Assembly (NCBI GenBank): GCA_945869695.1
Contig: CAMBPV010000007.1
Span: 1 to 60,143 of the forward strand
Direction: 5' to 3'
DNA: 60,143 nucleotides
DNA from: Prosthecobacter debontii
GTDB lineage: Bacteria > Verrucomicrobiota > Verrucomicrobiia > Verrucomicrobiales > Verrucomicrobiaceae
The position numbers and the translations under genes are program-made. The notes beneath the pieces were generated by a model. The model worked only from the letters and a program-made list of their open reading frames with translations. It made no database searches and was not told where the DNA came from. Numbering within the stretch: the first letter of the stretch is position 1; every line of letters begins with the position of its first letter. This document shows positions 52,799 to 60,143 of this stretch, piece by piece.

Positions 52799-53476
52799 AC
52801 GGAAGGGTAAATACAGCAGCGTGTAAATGCCCAAGGCAACCAGCCAGAGAAGTGCGACATACCATGGCCACGGACCCAAGGCGTCCATCAAGCTGGTCGT
52901 CGGCGGTTTGGCGCAAAGGAACCCGTAGTTCGTTCCCAGCAGAGAATTGATACCTCCAACCACGAGCGCGTAAGCCGTGGAAACCAACATGGCGCGCTTC
53001 ACGGCCCCGGGCTGCGGGATTTTTTTCAGACCGAGCACCGCATGAAGCGCAGTGATGACGATGGCACCATGGCCGAGAAAAAAGATAAAGTAAGTGGGCG
53101 AGGGAAAGTCCGATGTCAGTGCGGGAGTGATCAATGCTTGAGCAGTCCCAGCCAAGCCGAAAAAGTAAACCAATTCACAGAGACGCTGACGGTGCGTGAT
53201 GAGTGAGGCAACTCCCAACATGGCCGCTAGGTCGCAGTAGTGAAGGGGTAATGCAGCTCCGATCTCGAACCGACCTGTCAGCGCTTGGCTGATGGGCTTA
53301 AAGAAAGTCGAAAGCAGAAGCGAGCCGATGAGGGCAAACTCACAAACCCGAATGCCCCGACTCCCTGGATGAGCCCGACTGAATCGAATCAACGCAAATC
53401 CTGCGATGAAGAGCACCAACCACGCGCCGAGGTGGGAGGGGCCGAAAATGGAGAAAGTGGCGGCTGGCTGATTCAT
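52778..53476 (-). CDS. Integral membrane protein, TIGR02206/YwaF-like
   Basis: The 232-residue protein has about six or seven hydrophobic helices, starting with HLGAWLVLFIAGFALIRF. LPLHYCDLAAMLGVASLITH and FFGLAGTAQALITPAL in the middle match the TIGR02206 family (Bacillus YwaF), whose function is unknown. It is encoded 22 bases below hisH on the same strand. Its 3' end overlaps the pectate lyase by 21 bases on the opposite strand (52778-52798). Confidence 0.85.
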   Translation of the reverse strand: MNQPAATFSIFGPSHLGAWLVLFIAGFALIRFSRAHPGSRGIRVCEFALIGSLLLSTFFKPISQALTGRFEIGAALPLHYCDLAAMLGVASLITHRQRLCELVYFFGLAGTAQALITPALTSDFPSPTYFIFFLGHGAIVITALHAVLGLKKIPQPGAVKRAMLVSTAYALVVGGINSLLGTNYGFLCAKPPTTSLMDALGPWPWYVALLWLVALGIYTLLYLPFRLASPKQ

Positions 53477-53498
53477 TCAGAAACACCGCCTCTCCGCA

Positions 53499-54116
53499 TC
53501 ATTCGAAATGTGAGACCGCATTGCTCAGGAGTCGCAGCCCGACATCCTGGCTTTTTTCAGGGTGGAACTGCACCGCGATTAGATTTTTCTTCACGATGCC
53601 AGAGGCAAAGCTCACCCCGTAGTCCGTCGTGCATGCGATCAGGCTCGGGTCTTCCACATCGGGATAATAGGAGTGAACGAAATAAAGATGAGAGGGATTG
53701 TCGATGCCCTGGCTGTAAGCCGCTGCGCGCTCGTGCCAGTTGACGGTGTTCCAGCCCATGTGTGGGATTTTGAGTCCGGAGTCGGGTGCAAACTTTCGCA
53801 CGATCCCAGGTGCGACGCCGAGACCGACCACGCCGGGGCTCTCCTCACTCGCAGCAAAAAGAAGCTGGTAACCGAGGCAGATGCCGATGTAGGGGCGCTC
53901 TGCTTCCAGCCACTCTTTGAGCGGCTCCCAGAGCCCGTTTTGGTGAAGGATGCGGACGGAATCTCCAAAGGCCCCTTGGCCGGGAAAAACGAGAACATCG
54001 ATCCCATCGAAATCCGCAGGCCCAGACACGAGCTCGGCCGGATGTCCGGTGGAGGAAAACGCATTGAGGACGCTGCGGAGATTTCCCGCGCCATAGTCGA
54101 GCACACCCAGATTCAT
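53499..54116 (-). CDS. hisH: Imidazole glycerol phosphate synthase, glutaminase subunit HisH
   Basis: HisH hydrolyses glutamine and channels ammonia to HisF in histidine biosynthesis. The 205-residue class-I amidotransferase has the nucleophile Cys80 in PYIGICLGYQLLF and the catalytic pair His185/Glu187 in VQFHPEKSQD. The opening MNLGVLDYGAGNLRSVLNAF and the oxyanion segment PGQGAF are typical. It lies eight bases below hisB. hisF is not in the window, so the his genes are only partly clustered here. Confidence 0.96.
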   Translation of the reverse strand: MNLGVLDYGAGNLRSVLNAFSSTGHPAELVSGPADFDGIDVLVFPGQGAFGDSVRILHQNGLWEPLKEWLEAERPYIGICLGYQLLFAASEESPGVVGLGVAPGIVRKFAPDSGLKIPHMGWNTVNWHERAAAYSQGIDNPSHLYFVHSYYPDVEDPSLIACTTDYGVSFASGIVKKNLIAVQFHPEKSQDVGLRLLSNAVSHFE

Positions 54117-54124
54117 AATCGAAT

Positions 54125-54721
54125 TTAGAGCATGTCTTTGGTGCTCAGCACGCCACTCACGCGTGGGTCGTGAGTGGTGGCTTGATCCATGGCTTTGGCC
54201 ATGCCTTTAAAGATAGCTTCCGCCATGTGATGAGCGTCGCGTCCACGGACGATGTCGATGTGGACATTGGCAAGTAACGAGGAGGCAAAGGCACGCTGAA
54301 ACTCTTCGACCAGCTGGAAACTGAAGTTTCCCCCGATGGCTTCGACACGATCAGGCACCATATAGATGAGGAGCGGGCGGCCGCTCAGATCGAGCGCGAT
54401 TTGGGCCAGAGTCTCATCCATCGGCAGCAGGCACCAGCCATAGCGGCGGATTCCTTCTTTTTTGCCGAGTGCTTCCCGGAAACATTGACCCAGCACGATG
54501 CCGGTGTCCTCCACGGTGTGGTGGTAATCCACTTCGATGTCGCCCTTCGCGTTCACCTCAAGATCAAAAAGCCCATGCTTGGCAAAGAGCGTGAGCATGT
54601 GATCGAGAAAGGGGACACCTGTGGAAATCTTTGAGACTCCGGTGCCGTCGATGTTGAGGTTGATTTCGATTTCGGTTTCCGCCGTTTTGCGGTGGATGCG
54701 CGAGGTGCGTGCTGTGGCCAT
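54125..54721 (-). CDS. hisB: Imidazoleglycerol-phosphate dehydratase HisB
   Basis: This enzyme dehydrates imidazole glycerol phosphate to imidazole acetol phosphate in histidine synthesis. The 198-residue monofunctional form starts MATARTSRIHRKTAETEIEI at the ATG 54719-54721; a frame start at 54760 would add 13 residues including the terminator sequence and is rejected. Metal ligands lie in VPFLDHMLTLFAKHGLFDL, DIEVDYHHTVEDTGIVLG and RDAHHMAEAIFKGMAKA. No histidinol-phosphatase domain is attached, as in most bacteria. It is coupled to hisH (8-base gap). Confidence 0.96.
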   Translation of the reverse strand: MATARTSRIHRKTAETEIEINLNIDGTGVSKISTGVPFLDHMLTLFAKHGLFDLEVNAKGDIEVDYHHTVEDTGIVLGQCFREALGKKEGIRRYGWCLLPMDETLAQIALDLSGRPLLIYMVPDRVEAIGGNFSFQLVEEFQRAFASSLLANVHIDIVRGRDAHHMAEAIFKGMAKAMDQATTHDPRVSGVLSTKDML

Positions 54722-54756
54722 GTACGGAGGTAACTCGGTTTGGGCTTCAGGGCAAA

Positions 54757-54795
54757 ACAAAAACCGGAATCACCCGCAAAGGTGTCCCGGTTTTG
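54757..54795 (-). terminator. Terminator of the PTPDL-protein gene
   Basis: On the minus strand AAAACCGG/CCGGTTTT (54787-54794 with 54760-54767) encloses an inner CACC/GGTG stem. A T-rich run (TTTTTGTTTTGCC) follows. It starts about 25 bases after the stop of the 54821 gene and separates it from hisB. Confidence 0.85.
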
Positions 54796-54820
54796 TCGAT
54801 GGATCGAAGGAGGGGCGGTG

Positions 54821-56284
54821 CTACTTGGCCGACTTCCTCTGTTTCAGCAGAGTCGCCAGCAGAATCACGATCAGAAGAGCGGCACCGATGAGGAGGTAAG
54901 TTTGTGTGCCCAAGCCCTCTTCCTCCTCCACTGGGATGGGAAGCATGACCTTCGGCGCTGTGGCTGGTTTGGCTGCCGTCTTTGCGTCGGATTTGGTGGC
55001 GCTCGGGGCTTTCGTGTCGGCCTTGGTTTCAGACTTGCCATCGGAACCCGCAGGTGGAGTTCCACCTGCCTTCTTTGCCTCGCGTTCTTTTTCGGCTTCC
55101 GCCATGATCTGCGCGACCTTGTCGTCTTGAATCGCCGCGGAACTTCCGGCCACTGCGGATGAGCCAGCGCCAATGGCACGGTTTGCGATCTTGGCCTTGG
55201 CCTGCTCCGATTTAAGGGTTCCCAAACGGAGCCGGATCTGAGAAATCACACGCGAAGAGTCTTTGACGGAAGAGGCTTGAGCGGAAGACAGAGCGGTTTC
55301 CGCCTCCAGGATATTCCCGTCAGAAAGATAACGCATGGCCTTCGTGAGCGCTTCGTTTTGGGTCTGAAGACGGGCCATGTCCATCAGTTGGAGTTTGCCA
55401 CGCTCAGTGAGCAAAACCTTGAGTTGCTCCTGCATGGCCTTGGCGTCATACTTGTATTGAGTCAGCCAGCGCATGTTGGATTTCTTTTCCGCGTCATAAG
55501 TGGCCTTCCAAAGGTCCATCTCGCGTTTGATCGCAGCCTGTGTGCGGGCTTGGTCACTCGGTTCCACCGCGCGCTTGAGACTCTCATCCCTTTGCTTTTG
55601 GAAGACTGGTTGTTCAGCCAGCATCCGAGTCAGGAGGGACTCATACTTTGTCATGATGTCGATGGCCTCAGGAATGGCCTTCACATAGTTCAGCGAGGCG
55701 GGATAACCGTTTTCGACGTTACCCAGGCGGTCAAACTCACGGAGGGATCCATTGAAATCCTGCTCGGCTGCCTTTGTGAGCATGGTCCGCCGGACCTTAA
55801 AGGCCTGAATGTCGTAGTCATCACGCTTGACATCTTCGGCCGTGAGCCACTTGCCTTCCATTTTGAGCTGGCCATTCACCACCTTTTCTTTCTCCCCTTG
55901 GACGACCTTCAGCATTTCCTCGACTTCCTTGGCTTGCTCCGTGCCTGGGAACTCGTTGATGAAAGGACGGAGCCTATCCTGAACGATCTGCTCATACTGA
56001 TCCGCCGTCAGAAGATCGGGTGTCGGCAGCACCTTCCTGACTTCCAGGATCTTCACCTCTTCGGGCTTCTGCTTGATCACCTGCTGAATTTCTTCCCTCG
56101 GAAAGTCTTTCTCATCCCAGATTTTCGGGGTGATTCGGTATTTCATCCGGATGGCGTCGGGACGCTCTTCGAGAATGTTCCCCTCTTTCTTGTCCCCATT
56201 TTTTAGGATCAGAATATCGGCGTTCGCGATCGAGCCGCCCAAAAGGAAGGCTGCGAGAGTCAGGCTAATGCTGCGGAGTTTCAT
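54821..56284 (-). CDS. PTPDL-motif secreted protein with C-terminal membrane anchor
   Basis: The 487-residue exported protein starts MKLRSISLTLAAFLLGGSIA (cut near ANAD). It carries DILILKNGDKKEGNILEERP, a small beta domain. The sequence KVLPTPDLLTADQYEQIVQD contains the PTPDL signature after which I recall a family annotated mainly in Verrucomicrobia. The central region (about 120-390) is helical and likely coiled-coil. A Lys/Ala/Thr-rich tail precedes a single membrane helix (TYLLIGAALLIVILLATLLK) near the end. It is probably held in the inner membrane facing the periplasm. Its role is unknown. Confidence 0.72.
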   Translation of the reverse strand: MKLRSISLTLAAFLLGGSIANADILILKNGDKKEGNILEERPDAIRMKYRITPKIWDEKDFPREEIQQVIKQKPEEVKILEVRKVLPTPDLLTADQYEQIVQDRLRPFINEFPGTEQAKEVEEMLKVVQGEKEKVVNGQLKMEGKWLTAEDVKRDDYDIQAFKVRRTMLTKAAEQDFNGSLREFDRLGNVENGYPASLNYVKAIPEAIDIMTKYESLLTRMLAEQPVFQKQRDESLKRAVEPSDQARTQAAIKREMDLWKATYDAEKKSNMRWLTQYKYDAKAMQEQLKVLLTERGKLQLMDMARLQTQNEALTKAMRYLSDGNILEAETALSSAQASSVKDSSRVISQIRLRLGTLKSEQAKAKIANRAIGAGSSAVAGSSAAIQDDKVAQIMAEAEKEREAKKAGGTPPAGSDGKSETKADTKAPSATKSDAKTAAKPATAPKVMLPIPVEEEEGLGTQTYLLIGAALLIVILLATLLKQRKSAK

Positions 56285-56433
56285 GGTATGAAAGGGGGCT
56301 TGAGTGAGGGTGGGTAGATTAGGGTTTAGTGCGGAAATGTAGTTTTATCCAGAAATGAGTAGAGAGTAAAGTTTGAAACGCTTCGTTGTCCAAACTACCG
56401 TTCAAGTCCTCATTCACCTTCAAATTCAGTTAT

Positions 56434-57879
56434 ATGCCATCCAGCCTATCCTCTCGTCGTCGTTTCCTCGGAGCCTCCGCATCGTTTGCTGCGGGAGCCT
56501 TTGCGGGACCCAATCTTCTTCTCAAAGGTCAGAACTCAGCCGGTAAAAGGCTGAACCTGGCGCAAATCGGTGCCAATGGAAAAGGATTGGCTGACACGGG
56601 CATGGTCACCCTCACCCACAACATCGTGGCGATGGTGGACGTGGACCAAAAACGCCTCGATGAAGCTGCTCATAAGCGCGAGACCCACCACCGTGATTCG
56701 GGTGAGGGCACTCCACCCGCGCCGAAGTTGTTCACCGACTACCGCAAGATGCTCGATGAAATGTCCAATGAGATTGATGGCGTCATCGTCTCGACCCCGG
56801 ACCACACGCATTACATCGCGGCCATGCACGCCATTAAGCTCAAGAAGCATGTCTGCGTCCAGAAGCCCCTTTGCAATTACATCGATGAAGTCCGCAATCT
56901 GCACAAAGCAGCGAAGGAAGCCGGAGTCGTGACTCAAATGGGAAATCAGGGCCGAACCATGGATGGTCAGCGGATGGCCAAGGAATGGATCGAGCAGGGC
57001 GTTATCGGCACTTTGAAAGAGATCCGCCTGTGGACCAATCGTCCCATCTGGCCTCAGGGACCCATCAAAAAGAAGCTCATTGATGCACCTGAAGGATTCG
57101 ACTGGAATGGCTGGCTCTCCTGCGAGCCGCTGGAGCCCCACTTTGACCTCGATCTCTCGCCCGAGGACAGCAAGAAAAACAAGCGTGGCAACAGCGTCCA
57201 CCCCTTTAACTGGCGCGGCTGGTGGCAGTTCGGCTCCGGTGCCCTCGGTGACATGGGTTGTCACATCATGGACGCCACCTTCAGCATCCTCGGACAGATC
57301 ATCCCTGAAAAAATCGACGTGCAGAGCGGCGAGATCACCGATCTGACGGCGCCGATGTGGAGCAGCCTCGTTTACCACATGCCCGCTGGAAAACATCCTG
57401 CGCTCAAGGTCACTTGGAATGACGGAATGAAGGATGGAAAGCCTAACAAGCCCGAGCGTCATCCCGACATCCCCGAGGCTACCTTTGATAAGGCCAGCAG
57501 CGGCATGATGTTCATTGGCACGGATGGAGTCATCTTTGAGGGCGATGCCTATTGCGCCAGCCCCGTGATTTATCCCCAGGAAAAATACACCCAGGTCCGC
57601 CTCGACATGAAGGCTGGAAAAATCAAAAAAACAGAGACCCGCAGCGTGATGCCGAATAATCCCCAAGGCGAGTGGGCTCACCACATCGTCAATGGTGGAC
57701 TGCCCAGCTCTAACTTCGATTACTCCTGCCCGCTCACGGAGTTTGTTCTCCTCGGAAACCTCGCCGTACGGTCCCAGCAGATGGTCCAATGGGACACCAA
57801 AGCTATGAAGGTCACGAACGTCGAAGCTGCGAATAAATTCGTCTCGCGGCCCAGCTACCGTGCGGGCTACACCGCTTAA
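56434..57879 (+). CDS. Tat-exported Gfo/Idh/MocA-family oxidoreductase
   Basis: This oxidoreductase is carried folded across the membrane by the Tat system: the ATG at 56434 gives MPSSLSSRRRFLGASASFAA with twin arginines in SRRRFLG. An earlier in-frame start at 56386 hides the signal and is rejected. The Rossmann region is degenerate (LNLAQIGANGKGLADTG), and the lysine motif is HVCVQKPLCNYIDEVRNLHK, the QKP form common in PVC members. GDMGCHIMDATFSILG is the C-terminal domain signature. The 481-residue length is usual for the exported subfamily, which oxidises or isomerises unknown sugars. It is followed by a terminator. Confidence 0.92.
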   Translation: MPSSLSSRRRFLGASASFAAGAFAGPNLLLKGQNSAGKRLNLAQIGANGKGLADTGMVTLTHNIVAMVDVDQKRLDEAAHKRETHHRDSGEGTPPAPKLFTDYRKMLDEMSNEIDGVIVSTPDHTHYIAAMHAIKLKKHVCVQKPLCNYIDEVRNLHKAAKEAGVVTQMGNQGRTMDGQRMAKEWIEQGVIGTLKEIRLWTNRPIWPQGPIKKKLIDAPEGFDWNGWLSCEPLEPHFDLDLSPEDSKKNKRGNSVHPFNWRGWWQFGSGALGDMGCHIMDATFSILGQIIPEKIDVQSGEITDLTAPMWSSLVYHMPAGKHPALKVTWNDGMKDGKPNKPERHPDIPEATFDKASSGMMFIGTDGVIFEGDAYCASPVIYPQEKYTQVRLDMKAGKIKKTETRSVMPNNPQGEWAHHIVNGGLPSSNFDYSCPLTEFVLLGNLAVRSQQMVQWDTKAMKVTNVEAANKFVSRPSYRAGYTA

Positions 57880-57906
57880 GCCCGGCAACTGACACCCATC
57901 TATCGC

Positions 57907-57950
57907 AAAACCCTGGATCGGCTGAACCTGATTCAGGGTTTTCGTCTTTT
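57907..57950 (+). terminator. Intrinsic terminator after the Tat oxidoreductase gene
   Basis: AAAACCCTG (57907-57915) pairs with CAGGGTTTT (57934-57942), with an 18-base loop that can pair further, and a T-rich tail to 57950. It is 28 bases after the stop. Confidence 0.85.
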
Positions 57951-58002
57951 GGCACAGGAATATCTCGCCAAGATAATGCGTACTTCTTCTCCCGCTCCGA
58001 TC

Positions 58003-60143
58003 ATGACCAAAACCTTCCTCTTCATCACCCTGGCCCCCCTCGTTGCATGGACGGTCGAACCTCCTGTTCCGGCCCAAATCGAGTTCAACCGCGATGTGCG
58101 GCCCATTTTGAGCGATAACTGCTTCTACTGCCACGGCAATGACCCGAAGCATCGCGAAGCCGATCTGCGACTCGACCTCCGCGACGAGGCCGTGAAGGCC
58201 AAAGCCTTCATTCCAGGCAAAGTCAGCGAAAGCGAACTCGTGACGCGGATCTTAACGGACGACGAAGACGATCTCATGCCGCCGCCGGATTCGCACAAAA
58301 AGCTCACCGAGCGGCAGAAGGACATCCTCAAAAAATGGATCGAGCAAGGTGCCACCTACCAGCAGCACTGGGCCTATGAAAAGCCCGTCAAAGCGAAGAT
58401 CCCAGCAGGTGTGAACCCCATCGACCACCTCGTGCAAAAGCGCCTTGCCGAGATCGGCCTCAAACCCTCTCCGAAGGCCGACGCCCGCACCTTGATGCGC
58501 CGCCTCTCCTTCGACCTCACCGGGCTGCCGCCGCAGAAATCGGAAATCACCAATCTGAAATCTGAAATCGACAGCTTGCTGACCTCCCCTCACTACGGCG
58601 AGCGCATGGCCATCGGTTGGCTCGATCAGGTTCGTTTCGCCGACACCATCGGCTACCACAGTGACAACCCGCACAACGTCTGGCCTTACCGCGACTACGT
58701 CATCAAATCCTTCAACACCAACAAACCCTTCGACCGCTTCACCATCGAGCAAATCGCCGGTGATTTGATGCCCGATGCCAATCAGGAGACCCGCGTCGCC
58801 TCCGCCTTCAACCGCCTCCTCCTCACCACCGAGGAAGGCGGCGCTCAATCCAAAGACTACGAGCAGCGCATGCTCACGGATCGCGTCCGTGCCGTTGGCA
58901 ATGCGTGGATGGGCCAGACCACCGGCTGCGCCCAGTGCCACGATCACAAATTCGATCCCATCACCACACGCGACTTCTACACGCTCGGTGCCTTCTTCGC
59001 CGACATCAAAGAGCCCATCCTCGGTCGCCGCGAGCCGGGCATGATGGTCCTCGATGTCGAGGGCGAAAAGAAGCAGGCCGACATCGCCAAGCGTCTCGCT
59101 GCCTTGCAAGCTGACTTTGCCAAACCTCGCCCCGAACTCGCCGCCGCCCAGGCCGCGTGGGAAGCGAAGGCTCTCGAAGCCGTAACCACCAGCGGTGCCT
59201 GGCAACCTTTGAAATCACTCACCGCCACCTCACTGAAGAAAAACGTCACACTCAAAGCCGACAAAGATGGCATCGTCCGCGGCAGCATCGACAAAAAACG
59301 CGAAGAGCGAAAGCAAAACGACGGCACCGAGACCTATACGATCACTGCCAAGCTCCCGAAAGGCACCACCGGCATCCGCTTGGATGCGCTGAAGGAAAAA
59401 TCGCCCGGCATCGGTCTCGCCTCGAATGGCAACTTCGCCCTCAGCGAGGTCGCTCTGAACATCGGGCGAAATAACAAGCAGGAGAAACTCCCCATCTCTC
59501 ATGCCAGCGCCACCTTTGAACAGCAAAACTTCCCTGCGAAGAACACCATCGACGGCATCGCGGATCAAAAACTCAACGGCTGGGCCGTGCTCGGTGCCAG
59601 CGGCGCGGATCAGTCGCTGTATCTCGAACTCGCCCAGCCCCATGCGGATGCGGACGCCGTCGTTACCTTCACCCTGAGCTTTGCGCATGATGGCAACCAC
59701 GAGATCGCCAACCTGCGGCTTAACTCCACCACCGCCGCCACGCCCATCCGCGCACCGGCCATCGCCTTACCCGCCAAGGAGATCGCCGACATCCTCAAAG
59801 CGCCCGCCGACACACGGAACTCGGCGCAAAAGCAGAAGCTCAGCGACGCCTACAAACAGATCGCGCCCGAGCTCGCCGCCCTGCGCACTCAGCTTTCCAC
59901 CACTGAGAAAGAAAAGGCTGATTTTGAAGCTGCTGCTCCCAAATGCATCGTCTCCGTCAGCGACACCAACAAACGCACCGTGCGCATCCTCCCGCGCGGC
60001 GATTGGATGAACGAGAGCGGCGAAGTCGTGAAGGCCTCGCTGCCCAGTTACCTGCCGAAACCGAAGATCGAAGGCCGTGACCTCACGCGCCTAGACCTCG
60101 CCCAGTGGCTTGTTTCCAAAGAGAACCCGCTCACCGCCCGCAA
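58003..60143 (+). CDS. PSCyt1 + DUF1549 + DUF1553 protein, truncated at the window end
   Basis: The frame is open from ATG 58003 (signal-like MTKTFLFITLAPLVAWTVEP) to the last base, at least 713 residues, so the gene continues outside the window. An in-frame ATG at 57976 would add nine residues. A planctomycete-type cytochrome c domain carries Cys40-Cys43-His44 (NCFYCHGN), after FNRDVRPILSD. DUF1549 follows (about 140-345, LMRRLSFDLTGLPP, HYGERMAIGWLDQVRFADT) and contains a second CxxCH at Cys309-Cys312-His313 (GCAQCHDHKFDPIT). DUF1553 begins near the end (LDLAQWLVSKENPL). A 300-residue spacer between the domains is discoidin-like in parts. Such proteins normally pair with a DUF1501 gene just downstream; that area is not visible. 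Confidence 0.9.
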   Translation, partial: MTKTFLFITLAPLVAWTVEPPVPAQIEFNRDVRPILSDNCFYCHGNDPKHREADLRLDLRDEAVKAKAFIPGKVSESELVTRILTDDEDDLMPPPDSHKKLTERQKDILKKWIEQGATYQQHWAYEKPVKAKIPAGVNPIDHLVQKRLAEIGLKPSPKADARTLMRRLSFDLTGLPPQKSEITNLKSEIDSLLTSPHYGERMAIGWLDQVRFADTIGYHSDNPHNVWPYRDYVIKSFNTNKPFDRFTIEQIAGDLMPDANQETRVASAFNRLLLTTEEGGAQSKDYEQRMLTDRVRAVGNAWMGQTTGCAQCHDHKFDPITTRDFYTLGAFFADIKEPILGRREPGMMVLDVEGEKKQADIAKRLAALQADFAKPRPELAAAQAAWEAKALEAVTTSGAWQPLKSLTATSLKKNVTLKADKDGIVRGSIDKKREERKQNDGTETYTITAKLPKGTTGIRLDALKEKSPGIGLASNGNFALSEVALNIGRNNKQEKLPISHASATFEQQNFPAKNTIDGIADQKLNGWAVLGASGADQSLYLELAQPHADADAVVTFTLSFAHDGNHEIANLRLNSTTAATPIRAPAIALPAKEIADILKAPADTRNSAQKQKLSDAYKQIAPELAALRTQLSTTEKEKADFEAAAPKCIVSVSDTNKRTVRILPRGDWMNESGEVVKASLPSYLPKPKIEGRDLTRLDLAQWLVSKENPLTAR

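Noticed and set aside
56536..58152. 538-codon antisense open frame
   Set aside because: Antisense to the Tat oxidoreductase and across its terminator; no family-like segment.

Overview
The window reads as a chromosomal segment of a moderately GC-rich member of the Verrucomicrobiota (Verrucomicrobiales/Prosthecobacter-like), or a close PVC relative. The evidence is the density of families typical of that group: three giant secreted 'PVC-type dehydrogenase' proteins, ThuA, DUF1080, a formylglycine sulfatase, a sialate O-acetylesterase, a DUF1549/DUF1553 cytochrome protein, a Tat-exported Gfo/Idh/MocA oxidoreductase and a PTPDL-motif protein. All assignments come from reading the sequence. No database search was run.

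Layout. 1-5.3 kb holds housekeeping genes: the 3' part of rpoD, a structured and repeat-bearing gap, rpmI-rplT (minus) with a folded spacer, mutM, tRNA-Pro(UGG), a YbjN-like protein and a PH-domain membrane protein. 5.4-24.9 kb is a plus-strand run of exported proteins for glycan or small-molecule degradation and periplasmic electron transfer. It is interrupted at 9.4-10.4 kb by a RAYT gene inside its own REP repeats and closed at 24.9-25.75 kb by a second, unrelated RAYT/REP locus. 25.8-32.7 kb is a 2097-residue TPR protein translationally coupled to a small putative lipoprotein. 32.9-35.6 kb holds a DctA-type carrier, a stand-alone ThuA protein and a 59-residue membrane protein.

35.6-39 kb (minus) holds a TPR protein, a double-domain redoxin, a cupin, a mini-RNase III and a NarL-type response regulator. 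39.3-41.4 kb is a fused MFS/spermidine-synthase-like protein. 41.4-47.2 kb (minus) holds a three-gene ECF sigma cassette and a sugar operon (epimerase, Gfo/Idh oxidoreductase, serine hydrolase). 47.3-51.4 kb (minus) holds lactate permease, glpD and an LRR lipoprotein. 51.5-60.1 kb holds a pectate lyase, a TIGR02206-type membrane protein, hisH, hisB, the PTPDL-type protein, a Tat oxidoreductase and a truncated cytochrome/DUF1549/DUF1553 gene.

How it fits together. The exported enzymes (sulfatase, esterases, DUF1080, pectate lyase) would release sugars from sulfated, acetylated or pectic polymers. The dehydrogenase proteins could oxidise products and pass electrons to a copper or heme domain carried on the same chain. 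DctA, LctP, GlpD and the sugar isomerase/oxidoreductase operon would handle the resulting acids, glycerol phosphate and sugars. The most unusual points are the copper-versus-heme module exchange among the giant dehydrogenases, two different RAYT/REP systems about 15 kb apart, the folded spacer before rplT, the overlapping ECF cassette and the giant TPR/lipoprotein pair.
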